From Candidatus Leptovillus affinis (GTDB lineage Bacteria > Chloroflexota > Anaerolineae > Promineifilales > Promineifilaceae): a stretch of DNA of 64,000 bases. The stretch lies in NCBI GenBank assembly GCA_016705235.1, contig JADIYP010000006.1:1364001-1428000 (forward strand), written 5' to 3'. The notes under the pieces are model-generated. The model searched no databases. It saw nothing but the letters and a program-made list of their open reading frames with translations, and had not been told where the DNA came from. Made by a program: the position numbers and the translations under genes. Every line of letters starts with the position of its first letter. The stretch's first letter is position 1. Positions 25,724 to 35,215 of the stretch are shown in pieces.

Positions 25724-26986
25724 TTACCTCAACTCGGCCAGCGCGTTGAGGAGCCGGTCTACTTCTTCGATGGTGTTGTAATGGGCAAACCCGATGCGCA
25801 CCAGGCCGCCTTTGTCCAGCAAGCCCAAACGCTCCATGACGGCGATGGCGTAGTAGTGGCCATCCCAAACGAAGATGCCCTGTTCGCCTAACTTTTCGGC
25901 AACCTGCGCCGGGGTGAATCCTGCCAGACTGACGGCAAAGGTGGGCGTGCGTTCCGCCAGTCGTTCGATGTCGGTGATGCCGTAGACTTTGAGGCCGGGA
26001 ACGGCCGTTGCTCCGCGCAAAAAATGGTCGCTCAGGCTCATCTCATACGTTTTAATGCGGTCCATAGCCCGCACCAAACATTCGCGGCGCGTGCCGCTGG
26101 AATCGCCATTGGGCGCAGCGCCGATGGCCGCAATGTAGTCGATGGCGGCGGCGACGCCGGCCAGGCTTTCAAAACTTTGCGTGCCGGTTTCCCATTTCCC
26201 AGCCGGTTTATTGGTTGATGGGCGCACTTTGTAAGCGGTGAGGGAATCGAGCAAATCGTATTTGCCGTATAGAACGCCGGTATGTGGGCCGAAATATTTG
26301 TAGGTGGAGGAAACCAAAAAGTCGCAGTCCAGGGTTTGCACGTCGATGAGACCATGCGGGGCATAATGGACCGAATCGACATAGACCAGGGTGTTGTTGG
26401 CGTGCGCCAGACGCACGGCCGTCGCCACATCGCTAATTGTGCCCACGGCATTAGAAGCATACGTAATCGCCAGCAGGCGTGTGCGCTCGTTCAACAGGTC
26501 GGGCAGGGTGTTGAGCTTTAGCGTGCAGTCGGCAGGGTCAAAATCCAACCAGCGCACAGTCACGCCGTGGTCCTCGGCGGCCAGCAGCCAGGGAGAAATG
26601 TTGGCGTCGTGGTCCAGGCGGGTAACGATGATTTCGTCGCCGGGCTGCCAGGTGCGGGCGATGGCCCGGCTGACGGCAAAGGTGAGGCTGGTCATGTTTT
26701 GCCCGAAGACGATTTCTTCGGGGCGGCGAGCATTGTAAAAGTCCATCATGGCGCGGCGAGCAACGGCCGTCACCTCATCGGTATAGCGGCTGGTGAGAAA
26801 CGGGCCGCCGGAGTTGCTGCCCCCGTGGGCCAGGTAGCCGCTAAAGCCGTTGATCACACTTTGGGGAACCTGAGTGCCGCCGGGGCCGTCGAGATAGACG
26901 GCCGTTTTGCCATTAATTTCTAGTTGCAGCGCCGGGAATTGGGCGCGCAAGGGAATAGGGTTGAGGAGAGGCGTTTGAGTTGACAT
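25724..26986 (-). CDS. class V aminotransferase, cysteine desulfurase-like
   Basis: 420 residues from ATG 26986 (MSTQTPLLNPIPLRAQFPAL). PLP-binding features: LDHDANISPW, YVDSVHYAPHG and the Schiff-base Lys in SSTYKYFGPHTG. It resembles the cysteine desulfurase-like family, but where SufS has its active-site Cys loop this protein reads WDGHYYAIAV, so desulfurase activity is doubtful. Open frame continues to 27115 without family similarity. No suf or isc gene is nearby. Confidence 0.82.
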   Translation of the reverse strand: MSTQTPLLNPIPLRAQFPALQLEINGKTAVYLDGPGGTQVPQSVINGFSGYLAHGGSNSGGPFLTSRYTDEVTAVARRAMMDFYNARRPEEIVFGQNMTSLTFAVSRAIARTWQPGDEIIVTRLDHDANISPWLLAAEDHGVTVRWLDFDPADCTLKLNTLPDLLNERTRLLAITYASNAVGTISDVATAVRLAHANNTLVYVDSVHYAPHGLIDVQTLDCDFLVSSTYKYFGPHTGVLYGKYDLLDSLTAYKVRPSTNKPAGKWETGTQSFESLAGVAAAIDYIAAIGAAPNGDSSGTRRECLVRAMDRIKTYEMSLSDHFLRGATAVPGLKVYGITDIERLAERTPTFAVSLAGFTPAQVAEKLGEQGIFVWDGHYYAIAVMERLGLLDKGGLVRIGFAHYNTIEEVDRLLNALAELR

Positions 26987-27400
26987 GAGCAAATTATAGA
27001 CGGAACGAAAGGGGATGTCATATCGGCCAAAATCCGCAAATCCTGGCAAGAATTCTCCCATTATCGCCAAACTGTGCAGGAAGTCGCAGAGGGTTGGCAA
27101 ACGCAAGCAACCCAAAAAGTGTACTATCGTTGCAGTCGGTTTGAGTAGATTTTAACTGCGGTCCGCACACAACCAGATTCGCAGCGCTATTGAAACCAAA
27201 ATTGTAGTTCCTATAACTTGATATCGTTGAGCGTCTCATGAGCGGATTCAACGCCAGAGGTTGAATTCGGGCGCCACACTCGACGAGTCCTAACCAACCA
27301 GGGAGTGACTCGTGATGCTCAACCTTAACGATCAATCGTATTCCGGCAAGGTCATCGCTGCGGCCCGAAATGGCGGCGGTTCTCAAAGCGGCTGCGGCGG
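26987..27400. other. intergenic, nothing recognised
   Basis: 414 bases between two minus-strand genes. Reading frames exist but have no protein-like features, ribosome sites or similarity I recognise. It must contain the promoter of the class V enzyme; none stands out. Confidence 0.4.
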
Positions 27401-30400
27401 CTAAGGCTGCCCGATGCAAAGAAACCCGCCCCAGTAGACGGCATCCGTCTTTGGCTGCGCCTGGCGCACGGCCGTGCGCTGCGCCCAGGCCAGCGCTTCC
27501 GCCACGCCCATCCCGGCCAACAAAAAGCGGTAGAAATCAGCCATCAATTCTGGCGCGCTGTCATCTGCAATCGGCCAAAGAGCGCCTACCACCCGCTGCG
27601 CGCCGGCCGCCAGACAGGCGGTCGGCAGTCCCATCGGCTCATCGCCTTCATATAACATGGTACGCAGACCGCTGCAGGCCGATAAGGTTACCAATGGAGG
27701 TAACGGAGCCATCGCTGCCAGTTCATCTAGCCAAAAGTCACGATCATGCAAGGCGATGCCGCTTAGACGGCCGCTGAATGCGTCGGCAAAGGCATGAGTG
27801 GCCATGTGGAGGAATCCGAAACGAGCCAGCCCATCCGTCTGGCGAAGGCGCTGCCAATTGGCAAAGGTGGCTTCGGCGTTGATGAGCGGTTGGACCCCGC
27901 TGCCGAATAGATCGAGAAGGGCGGCGGTTTCGCGGGGAACGGCCGTTAACGCCGCATGTCGCCCTTGAAAATCAGCCACGGCCACCAGCAAACCTGGCTT
28001 GTCGTCAGTCCATTCGCCAGCCTGGTGGCGCTGCCACAACAGCGCCAGGTTGTGCAGCGAGGGCGTGATGGCCGGGATGGCGGCCATCACCAACGGCGGC
28101 CCATCTTCCGTAAATTGCAGGGCCGCCCAGGGCAGGCGGTGCAGCTGCCGGTGCGGGGCAATGATAAGATGCGTTTCCGGCGTAAGCTGCTCACGCACAA
28201 AATCGGGCAGCAAGACGCGGCCCAGGGTGGCAAGATGGCGCGGGGAAAGGGAACGGCCGTGTCCCGCTTTCATGCCCATATCCAGGGCCAGCCTTATCGT
28301 CGGCGTGATGGGAATCGACCACGAATACGAATCGTCAACGGTGATCCATATGCCGCTAATGGCTACATCGGTCTGATAATAATCAAGCGCCAGCCATTTT
28401 TCCCCGTGATGAACCAGAGCCAACTGCCGAAACAGCGCCAGATCGAAGGCTCCGTCGGCTGACAAGGGCGAACGCGCCGAATCGTTCGCCCGTTCCAGTC
28501 GGCTCATGGCGGCGTCATACTGACGCACTTTTTGCACAAACTGTTGGTGCTGCTCTTTAACCTTCGCCAGACCCCAAAGGCCGGAAGAACTGTTTTGGCT
28601 CACCTGCTGTTGCAGCCAGCGTATTTCCGAGACCAAATCGACCAGTTGCGCCGGCAGGTTGGGCCGCATTGCCACCGGCGCGGCCAACTGGTAAGCGGTG
28701 GTCTGCGCCTTGCTTTCTTCGATGAAGTACAGCGCGTCGGCCGTCGCCGCCTGGGTGATGGCCAGAGCGACGGCCGAATCCAACAAGGCGCGAGGGCGAG
28801 TTAGATAGGCGCCGGCGATGGCGGGCTGCCAGAGGGCGCGGCGCATTTTGCCCAGAGCGGCAACTGCGCGCCGGTATTCAGCCAGGGCCAGAATTGCTTC
28901 GCCGGACGCAGCAGCCAGTTGGCCCAGACCTGCGTACACCTGCCAGGTCAGTTCGGGCGCTGCGCCCTGCGCCAGGTCAAGGGCGGTGTTCCAGGCAGCG
29001 CGGGCGGCGTTTGGCTGGTTGGTTTGGGCATAATGCTGGCCCAAATTCACCTGACCGGCGGCCTGATCCATCACCATGCCCATGGCGGCGAAATGGGAAA
29101 CGGCCGTATGTAAATAATCCCGCGCTTCATCGATGCGGCCGGCGGCGCAAAGCGCCTGACCCAACAGCCGCTGCGCTCGCGCCGTTTGCACCTGATCCCC
29201 CTGCTGCTGCGCCGCAGTCAATGCTTTTTGCCAGAACAGCAGAGCCTCTTCCCTTTTGCCTTCCCGAAACAACAGCTCGGCCCGCAGGATATGGACTGCC
29301 GGGTAATCCTCGCTGGGCGCGGCCTGTTGGTAATGGGCGACAGACTGATCCAAATAGGTGTGGGCGCGGGCAATGTTGTTCAACTGCAGGTAAACCCGCG
29401 CCAGACGAATCTCGCAGGCGGCGAGGCGCTGCGGAAAACCAAGTGCTTGCAGTCGGCTGTGGCTGTCTTCGAGGCGCTGCAAGGCGCGCTGGAATAGCCC
29501 CATCTGGACGTACACTTCGCCTTCGTGCATCAGAATAAGGGCGTGTTGCCAGTGTGCGCCAATCTCCCAGTAAAGCGTTTGGGCCTGCTGGAAATAATCG
29601 AGACTGGTCTGGTACTGGCCGTAATAATAAGCCAGCCAACCGCTGTCGAACAGACTGTCGGCCCAGAGGCCGCGAAGTTTGAATTGGGCAAAGGTTTCTC
29701 TGGCGGATTGCACGGCGGCGGTCGCGGCGGCGAGTTGGCCGGTTTGTTGGTAGATTTGGCCCAGTCCAAACTGGCATTGCGCCTGCCAGAGGGGTAAATC
29801 GGCAGCGGCAAATTGGGCTGCTGCCTGTAGAAGCGTGGCGGCGGCGGCCTCATCATACTGCGACCACCAATGAATCTGGCCCAGTTGAAAGGTTGTGATG
29901 GCGATCTGGACCGCAGCGCCCGCGTCTTGAAAAAGGGCCAGCGCAGCGGTGAAGTCGCTTTTGGCAGCTTCGAAGCGCGTCTGGCGGCGCAGGTTGCTGG
30001 CGCTGGTGTATAGGCATTGAGCTAGGCCGAGGGTGTTGCCGGAATATTGGAAGGTTTGTTGGGCCACGGCCGTTTCCCGCTCGGCGTCCGCAAAACGGCC
30101 CAGCAGCATGTTGGCATAGGCCAGGGAGAGGCGACACCAGGGGACGAGGTCGTCGAACTCGGCGGCCAGGAGCGCGGCCAGGGCTTGTTCCAGTTCGGCC
30201 GCCGCCTGGGTAAAGTTGGGGCGGGTCCAGGGCAAGGCGTTTAGCTGCCAGTCGCAGGCCGCCAGCCACCCCGGTTCTGCAAGTTGGGCGAAGAGGGCGC
30301 GGGCGCGAGCGACGGCCGTTTCCACCAGGCGCGGCTGCACCCAGCCGTTGGCGGCGCGGGCCAGTTGCCAGGCGGCCAGGGCGCGCACCAACAGATCGCT

Positions 30401-30634
30401 GCGGCGCTGCGCAGCCGCATCGGCAACGGACATCAGGGCGTAGGCGTAGGCGGGTTGGCTGAGAACGGCCGTGTCGGCTTGCTGCGCCAGCGCCGCCAAC
30501 AGTGGTTGATCTAGGGCAGGCAGTGGGGTGACGGCCGTTGGCAGGTCTTCTTCTGTCAGGCGGCGCTGGAACAAAGCTTCGGCGACCTGAAGGTATGGGG
30601 GCATGTTGGGTTGGGGAACGGCAGGTGTGCGCAT
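27401..30634 (-). CDS. TPR-repeat CHAT domain protease
   Basis: About 1077 residues from ATG 30634 (MRTPAVPQPNMPPYLQ); a TTG at 30643 is also possible. Residues ~120-680 are tandem helical repeats of TPR type (for example ALILMHEGEVYVQMGLFQRA; AARAAWNTALDLAQGA). A linker with coiled-coil character follows and then a C-terminal CHAT domain with the caspase-like dyad His in HMATHAFAD and Cys in LSACSGL. CHAT proteases are activated by partners bound to their repeats and act in signalling or abortive defence. No CRISPR, gasdermin or NTPase gene is adjacent, so the partner is unknown. Several ACGGCCGT sites interrupt the repeat region. Confidence 0.88.
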   Translation of the reverse strand: MRTPAVPQPNMPPYLQVAEALFQRRLTEEDLPTAVTPLPALDQPLLAALAQQADTAVLSQPAYAYALMSVADAAAQRRSDLLVRALAAWQLARAANGWVQPRLVETAVARARALFAQLAEPGWLAACDWQLNALPWTRPNFTQAAAELEQALAALLAAEFDDLVPWCRLSLAYANMLLGRFADAERETAVAQQTFQYSGNTLGLAQCLYTSASNLRRQTRFEAAKSDFTAALALFQDAGAAVQIAITTFQLGQIHWWSQYDEAAAATLLQAAAQFAAADLPLWQAQCQFGLGQIYQQTGQLAAATAAVQSARETFAQFKLRGLWADSLFDSGWLAYYYGQYQTSLDYFQQAQTLYWEIGAHWQHALILMHEGEVYVQMGLFQRALQRLEDSHSRLQALGFPQRLAACEIRLARVYLQLNNIARAHTYLDQSVAHYQQAAPSEDYPAVHILRAELLFREGKREEALLFWQKALTAAQQQGDQVQTARAQRLLGQALCAAGRIDEARDYLHTAVSHFAAMGMVMDQAAGQVNLGQHYAQTNQPNAARAAWNTALDLAQGAAPELTWQVYAGLGQLAAASGEAILALAEYRRAVAALGKMRRALWQPAIAGAYLTRPRALLDSAVALAITQAATADALYFIEESKAQTTAYQLAAPVAMRPNLPAQLVDLVSEIRWLQQQVSQNSSSGLWGLAKVKEQHQQFVQKVRQYDAAMSRLERANDSARSPLSADGAFDLALFRQLALVHHGEKWLALDYYQTDVAISGIWITVDDSYSWSIPITPTIRLALDMGMKAGHGRSLSPRHLATLGRVLLPDFVREQLTPETHLIIAPHRQLHRLPWAALQFTEDGPPLVMAAIPAITPSLHNLALLWQRHQAGEWTDDKPGLLVAVADFQGRHAALTAVPRETAALLDLFGSGVQPLINAEATFANWQRLRQTDGLARFGFLHMATHAFADAFSGRLSGIALHDRDFWLDELAAMAPLPPLVTLSACSGLRTMLYEGDEPMGLPTACLAAGAQRVVGALWPIADDSAPELMADFYRFLLAGMGVAEALAWAQRTAVRQAQPKTDAVYWGGFLCIGQP

Positions 30635-30674
30635 TGCGGGCAATGGTAATCCACTCGCCGGAGAAGATCAATAT

Positions 30675-30732
30675 GTAGCCGCGGTATCCTTACCGCGCTC
30701 TGGGAAATACGCGGTAAGGATACCGCGGCTAC
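30675..30732. repeat. GTAGCCGCGG palindrome
   Basis: Second perfect copy of the hairpin at 16881: arms 30675-30697 and 30710-30732. Lies just upstream of the CHAT gene. Confidence 0.85.
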
Positions 30733-30750
30733 GAGGCTCCTCGGCTAACC

Positions 30751-30810
30751 AGACCCTAAGGGTTTGAGTTGCAAAAGGTTCATCTTCTCAATAACAAACC
30801 CTCAGGGTCT
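30751..30810. terminator. AACCC/GGGTT hairpin behind the uracil permease
   Basis: GACCCTAAGGGTTT, about 35 bases including CATCTTCTCAATAACA, then AAACCCTCAGGGTCT. Same family as 36100 and 52120, each at a gene end. Probably a terminator. Confidence 0.5.
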
Positions 30811-30825
30811 ATCCAACCGCCGCCG

Positions 30826-32214
30826 CTAATCCAGGTTAATATTCTCGCGCTCTTTTATGCCAAAACGAGCCGGCGGCAGCGCCAGAAAAACCAGATTCAA
30901 CAAAATGCCTACCAACGCGGCAAATACAATCGCCGGAATGCCGTTGGGAAACAACACCGGCACATAAAACGGATACACGCCATCCGCCAGCGCCAAATTC
31001 CCGCCAATGCCTGTAACCAGGATGATCGCGCCCACCGCCAACTGACGCGGCTCAAACAAATTCACTTTTTCTGACTGGATGAGCGCCACGCCCTGCATTC
31101 CAATTACCCCAAAAAGGTAAATGGAGAGACCGCCAGTTACAGCCACCGGCAGCGTATTCACAACGGCCGCCAGTTTGCCCACAAACCCCAACACAATCGC
31201 AATCCCCGCAGCTACCATCAACACCGGCACCGAATAATTGCGCGTAATCGCCATCAGGCTGTTATTCTCGCCATAATTGGTTCCCGCACAGCCGCCCAAC
31301 ATGCCTACCACCAGGTCGTCGCAGCCATCGGCCACCAGATTCAGGCCAATGAGGTTTTTAATCTTCAGCGGCGCGCGCCCCAATTCCTTGGCAAGCTGGT
31401 CAATGTATAAACTCATCTGGTACAGATGCGCCGTGCTTTCTGGAATGGTGGCGATGGCGATGAGGGAAATGCTGATGATAGCCCCCCAGGCCCGCGAATC
31501 GCCAAACGCGGGCAAGGTGATGGCCGGTACGCGCAGCCAGGGAGCCGCGCCGATAACCGCGAAATCTACCAATCCCAGCGGAACCGCCACCGCGTAACCA
31601 ACCACTGCGCCTAACAGGATGGGCAGCATGCCCAACAAACCGCGCCCTTGCAAATATACCGAAAATAGCACGGTGGCTATCAGGGTGATGAAGGCTACGC
31701 CCCAATGCGCTCCGGCCATGTTCAACGCCGCGCCAGCCAGCGCAATGCCAATGACGATGGCCACGCTGCCGGTGATGACGGGCGGCAGGACTTTATCCAG
31801 GGCCGCTTTCCCCACGCGCATAATCAACAAACCGATGAGGATTTCAAAAACGGCCGTGCCAATAATCCCCACCTGCACCAATCGCACCCCCTCCGGGCAA
31901 TACACCACTGTCGGGTCGTTAAAACAATCCGGCACAAACTGGCTCATCACCGTGATCACCACAGTGATGTAGCTAAAACTTGAGCCGTAGTACATGGGAA
32001 TACGCCGCCTCGACACCAACAAGGCAACAATTGTTCCCAGGCCGCCGGCCAGCAGCGTCACACCTACGTCGAACTTGGTCAAAATCGCCACCAAAACCGT
32101 CGCCGGGAACATCGTCAACACCTGTTGAAACCCCAGGCTGATCATCGAACCAATCGGCGGCGTATCGCCCGGCATATAGCCAAACACCTCTTCTTTCTTC
32201 GTCAAACTTGCCAT
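30826..32214 (-). CDS. uraA: uracil/xanthine permease, NCS2 family
   Basis: 462 residues with about fourteen hydrophobic segments. The NCS2 signatures are present: the substrate-site Glu in IATIPESTAH, and GGCAGTNYGENNSLMAIT. Imports uracil or a related nucleobase with protons; UraA-type is favoured by ATIPESTAHL, but substrate is inferred. Upstream there are two terminator-like hairpins (32292-32328 and 32366-32392), so expression may be set by attenuation, as often for pyrimidine uptake genes. Confidence 0.85.
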   Translation of the reverse strand: MASLTKKEEVFGYMPGDTPPIGSMISLGFQQVLTMFPATVLVAILTKFDVGVTLLAGGLGTIVALLVSRRRIPMYYGSSFSYITVVITVMSQFVPDCFNDPTVVYCPEGVRLVQVGIIGTAVFEILIGLLIMRVGKAALDKVLPPVITGSVAIVIGIALAGAALNMAGAHWGVAFITLIATVLFSVYLQGRGLLGMLPILLGAVVGYAVAVPLGLVDFAVIGAAPWLRVPAITLPAFGDSRAWGAIISISLIAIATIPESTAHLYQMSLYIDQLAKELGRAPLKIKNLIGLNLVADGCDDLVVGMLGGCAGTNYGENNSLMAITRNYSVPVLMVAAGIAIVLGFVGKLAAVVNTLPVAVTGGLSIYLFGVIGMQGVALIQSEKVNLFEPRQLAVGAIILVTGIGGNLALADGVYPFYVPVLFPNGIPAIVFAALVGILLNLVFLALPPARFGIKERENINLD

Positions 32215-32291
32215 CTTCCTCTCCTTACATATGTGGTTTGTGGTAAGCCAACCAACAAAGAGACCCCTGGGCTACGATGGTCAACTCAGGC

Positions 32292-32328
32292 ATAAAAAAG
32301 GACTTTTCGCCTCTGACGAAAAGTCCTT
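32292..32328 (-). terminator. terminator hairpin in the uracil permease leader
   Basis: Minus strand AAGGACTTTTCG, loop TCAGAGG, CGAAAAGTCC then TTTTTT. It lies ~80 bases before the permease start, so it would stop transcription before the gene: a candidate attenuator. Confidence 0.65.
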
Positions 32329-32365
32329 AATGAATGCTTGACGGCCGTTTCCGACCTTTGAACAT

Positions 32366-32392
32366 GAAAAACGGGCTGTTTTCTGCCCGTTT
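32366..32392 (-). terminator. second terminator hairpin upstream of uracil permease
   Basis: Minus strand AAACGGGC, loop AGAAAACA, GCCCGTTT then TTC. May end the long glycerol-gene transcript or belong to the permease leader. Confidence 0.6.
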
Positions 32393-32516
32393 CCTGCTCT
32401 TGTATTCAATGCGGCCAGGCCATGACCGCCTCAGGTTCTCAGTGTTATAACTCACTGAGAGGGAATTATATGCCGTGTCAACCGATTAGCCAATCGGTTA
32501 TTTTGGCCAAATTCCT

Positions 32517-32705
32517 GCGTAACTGTTCAGGTTTCTCCAACAAGACCCCAAGGGTTTTACACCCAACTCATCCAAATTCTCAGGAGCAAACCCTTGGGGT
32601 CTGTCTGGTTACATTCCCGCGTAACTGTTCAGGTTTCTCCAACAAGACCCCAAGGGTTTTACACCCAACTCATCCAAACTCTCAGAAGCAAACCCTTGGG
32701 GTCTG
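32517..32705. repeat. tandem duplication with AACCC/GGGTT hairpins
   Basis: CGTAACTGTTCAGGTTTCTC followed by CAACAAGACCCCAAGGGTT and AAACCCTTGGGGTCTG occurs twice with ~105-bp spacing. Each unit forms a hairpin. A reverse copy of the same unit, including AACTGTTCAGGTTTCTC, is at 36105-36186. Confidence 0.8.
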
Positions 32706-32710
32706 ATCGT

Positions 32711-35203
32711 TTATTGGTGCGCCTGCAATAAGTTAATCACAGCCTCGGCGGAGGCCATTTGCAGAGCTTGTTCGGCCAGGCGCTGCGCATCGTAGCCGGT
32801 TATCTCCCGCACGGCCGCTTTCACCGCCGGGATAGCTGGCGCGCTCATCGACAATTCGTCTAAACCCAAGCCCACCAACATCGCCGTCGCCAGCGGGTTG
32901 CCAGCCAATTCGCCGCACATTCCCACCCAAATATTCGCCGCGTGACCGGCATCAACCGTCAGTTTGATCATGCGCAGGACGGCCGGTTGGAATGCCTGGG
33001 CCAATCCAGCCACACGCGCATTGCCCCGGTCCGCGGCCATCACATATTGCGTCAGATCGTTTGTGCCAATGGAGAAAAAGTCGGCTTCTTTGGCCAGTTG
33101 GTCGGCGATGGCCACGGCCGATGGCACTTCGATCATAATGCCGACCTGAATGTTGGGGTCAAAGGCGACTTTTTCCTTTTTCAATTCCGCTTTCACCTCA
33201 GCTACCAACGCTTTGGCCGCCAACAATTCCGACAATGCGCCCACCATGGGGAACATAATTTTAATTTTGTGTTGGTGACTGGCGCGTAAGATGGCTCGCA
33301 GTTGGGGTTTGAAAACGGCCGTTTCATCCAAACAAAAACGAATGCCCCGCCAACCCAAAAACGGATTCTCTTCCTTGCCCTGGTCAATATACGGCAGCGG
33401 TTTATCGCCGCCCACATCCAGCGTGCGGATGATCACCGGCTTGTCGCCCAGCGCTTTCGCCGCCTGCACATAAGCCGCCACCTGTTCATCTTCCGTTGGC
33501 GCTTCGGCGCGCCCCATAAAGAGAAATTCCGTGCGGAATAAGCCCACGCCTTCCGCCCCATACTCCAGAGCAATGGCCGCGTCATTGGGGCCGCCAATAT
33601 TAGCGGCTATTTCAATGTATTTTTTGTCTTTGGTGATGGCGCGTTGTTGGGCGACGGTCTTGACCCGGCGCTGTTCGGTCAGCCAGGCAATGCGTTGCTC
33701 GGCTAAATTTGTTAATTGGGCGTCGTCTGGGCTAATCCACAGGCGGCCTTGCTGCCCGTTGATGGCGATGGTCTGCCCTTCGGCCAGCGTTTCGAGCTGT
33801 TTGCCCAGGCCAACAATGGCCGGAATGCCCAACGCGCGGGCCAGGATGGCGCTGTGCGAGGTTGCGCCGCCCAATTCCGTGCAGATGCCCAGAACTTTTT
33901 TGGGGTCCAGCCGCGCCGTGTCGCTGGGTGTCAGGTCGGCGGCGATGAGGATCGACGGCCGTCTGAAATTCAGTGACGGCCGTTCCAAATCCATCAACTG
34001 CCCCAACACGCGCTGCCCCACATCCTCCACGTCGGCGGCGCGCGCCCGCATGTAGGCATCTTCAAGTGCGCGGTAGCGGTTGGCCGTCGCCAGGATGGTT
34101 TGCTGCCAGGCTGCTTCCGCGTTGATGCGTTCACTTTCGATGTGCGTTTTGGCCGCCTCCAACACGTCGGGGTCGTCCAAAAAGAGCAGATGGGCTTCAA
34201 AAATTGCCGCTTCACCCGCCCCCACCTGCACAACCGCCTGTTTATGCAGCAGTTGAATTTCCAGGCGGGCAGACTGTACGGCCGTTACCAGCCGCGCCCA
34301 TTCTGCGCCGGTATCTTTGACTTTTTTGACCTTTACTTCTGGCAGTTGTGGGCGATATTGCACCACCGGCCCAATCGCCACGCCGGGCGAGGCAGGGATG
34401 CCGCGCCATTCGCCTGCCTGGGCAACGGCGGGCACGGCCGTTTCCGCCGCCAGCGGAAACGCGCTTGCGACCAAACCGTCATCAACATCGCCAAAATTGA
34501 TGTCGGCCAACGCCTGAATGGCTGCCAATACAGCTTGCGCGTCGTCGCCGGATGCGGAAATGACCACTTCGTCACCCTGCCGCACGCCCATCGTGGCGAC
34601 TTGATTGAAGCTTTTGGCGTTGGCGGCCTGTTCGCCGCGCTGGATGCGCACATCGGCCTGAAAGCGGTTGGCTGTGCTGACAAAGCGGGCGGCTGGGCGC
34701 GCGTGCAGGCCGAGTTTGTTGGGGATAATGAGGGTAATGGTTTGCGCGGCGGCGGCGGGCAAGGTGGGAACGGCCGTTTCCGCAGCCGGTGTTTCATGGT
34801 CTAGCTGGCTTCGTTTAGCCGACAACGCACCCTGCGCCTCGGCGATCACCTGGCTGACAGGCGCGCCAAACGAGGCTTGCACCGCTGCGGCCAATGTGCC
34901 TTCCACCAACGGAGCCGAGCAGAGGAAGATGTTTGCTTGTTGTTCTTCAGGGATTAACTCGACGGCCGTTTCCGTGCTTAACAAAGCGCTGCCCAAGTCC
35001 ATGAGCACAACCACGCCATCAGGCGAATAGACAGACTCAATGGCGGCCACCACTTTCATCGGGTCGGTGCCGATGGGATGGTTGGGGTCGTCGATGCCGC
35101 CAGCGGCGGCAATGGCTACCTGGTCTTGAACCATTTGCAGCGCCAATTCCCGCACGCCTGCGGCTAATGTGGCGCTGTGTGAAACAATGACAATGCTGAC
35201 CAT
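32711..35203 (-). CDS. dhaM: DhaM-HPr-EI phosphoryl transfer fusion
   Basis: 830 residues in three parts. Residues 1-~130 are the DhaM/EIIA-Man-like domain with the active His in IVIVSHS. Residues ~155-240 are HPr with NKLGLHARPA. The remainder is enzyme I with phospho-His in GGATSHSAILAR, substrate motifs VGLFRTEFLFM and TNDLTQYV, and the MCGELAG end. The polyprotein passes phosphate from PEP to the DhaL-bound ADP, which then phosphorylates dihydroxyacetone bound to DhaK. Domain linkers carry the sequence AAETAVP twice, both encoded by ACGGCCGT palindromes. Last gene of the glp-dha run. Confidence 0.92.
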   Translation of the reverse strand: MVSIVIVSHSATLAAGVRELALQMVQDQVAIAAAGGIDDPNHPIGTDPMKVVAAIESVYSPDGVVVLMDLGSALLSTETAVELIPEEQQANIFLCSAPLVEGTLAAAVQASFGAPVSQVIAEAQGALSAKRSQLDHETPAAETAVPTLPAAAAQTITLIIPNKLGLHARPAARFVSTANRFQADVRIQRGEQAANAKSFNQVATMGVRQGDEVVISASGDDAQAVLAAIQALADINFGDVDDGLVASAFPLAAETAVPAVAQAGEWRGIPASPGVAIGPVVQYRPQLPEVKVKKVKDTGAEWARLVTAVQSARLEIQLLHKQAVVQVGAGEAAIFEAHLLFLDDPDVLEAAKTHIESERINAEAAWQQTILATANRYRALEDAYMRARAADVEDVGQRVLGQLMDLERPSLNFRRPSILIAADLTPSDTARLDPKKVLGICTELGGATSHSAILARALGIPAIVGLGKQLETLAEGQTIAINGQQGRLWISPDDAQLTNLAEQRIAWLTEQRRVKTVAQQRAITKDKKYIEIAANIGGPNDAAIALEYGAEGVGLFRTEFLFMGRAEAPTEDEQVAAYVQAAKALGDKPVIIRTLDVGGDKPLPYIDQGKEENPFLGWRGIRFCLDETAVFKPQLRAILRASHQHKIKIMFPMVGALSELLAAKALVAEVKAELKKEKVAFDPNIQVGIMIEVPSAVAIADQLAKEADFFSIGTNDLTQYVMAADRGNARVAGLAQAFQPAVLRMIKLTVDAGHAANIWVGMCGELAGNPLATAMLVGLGLDELSMSAPAIPAVKAAVREITGYDAQRLAEQALQMASAEAVINLLQAHQ

Positions 35204-35215
35204 GATGTTCTCGTT

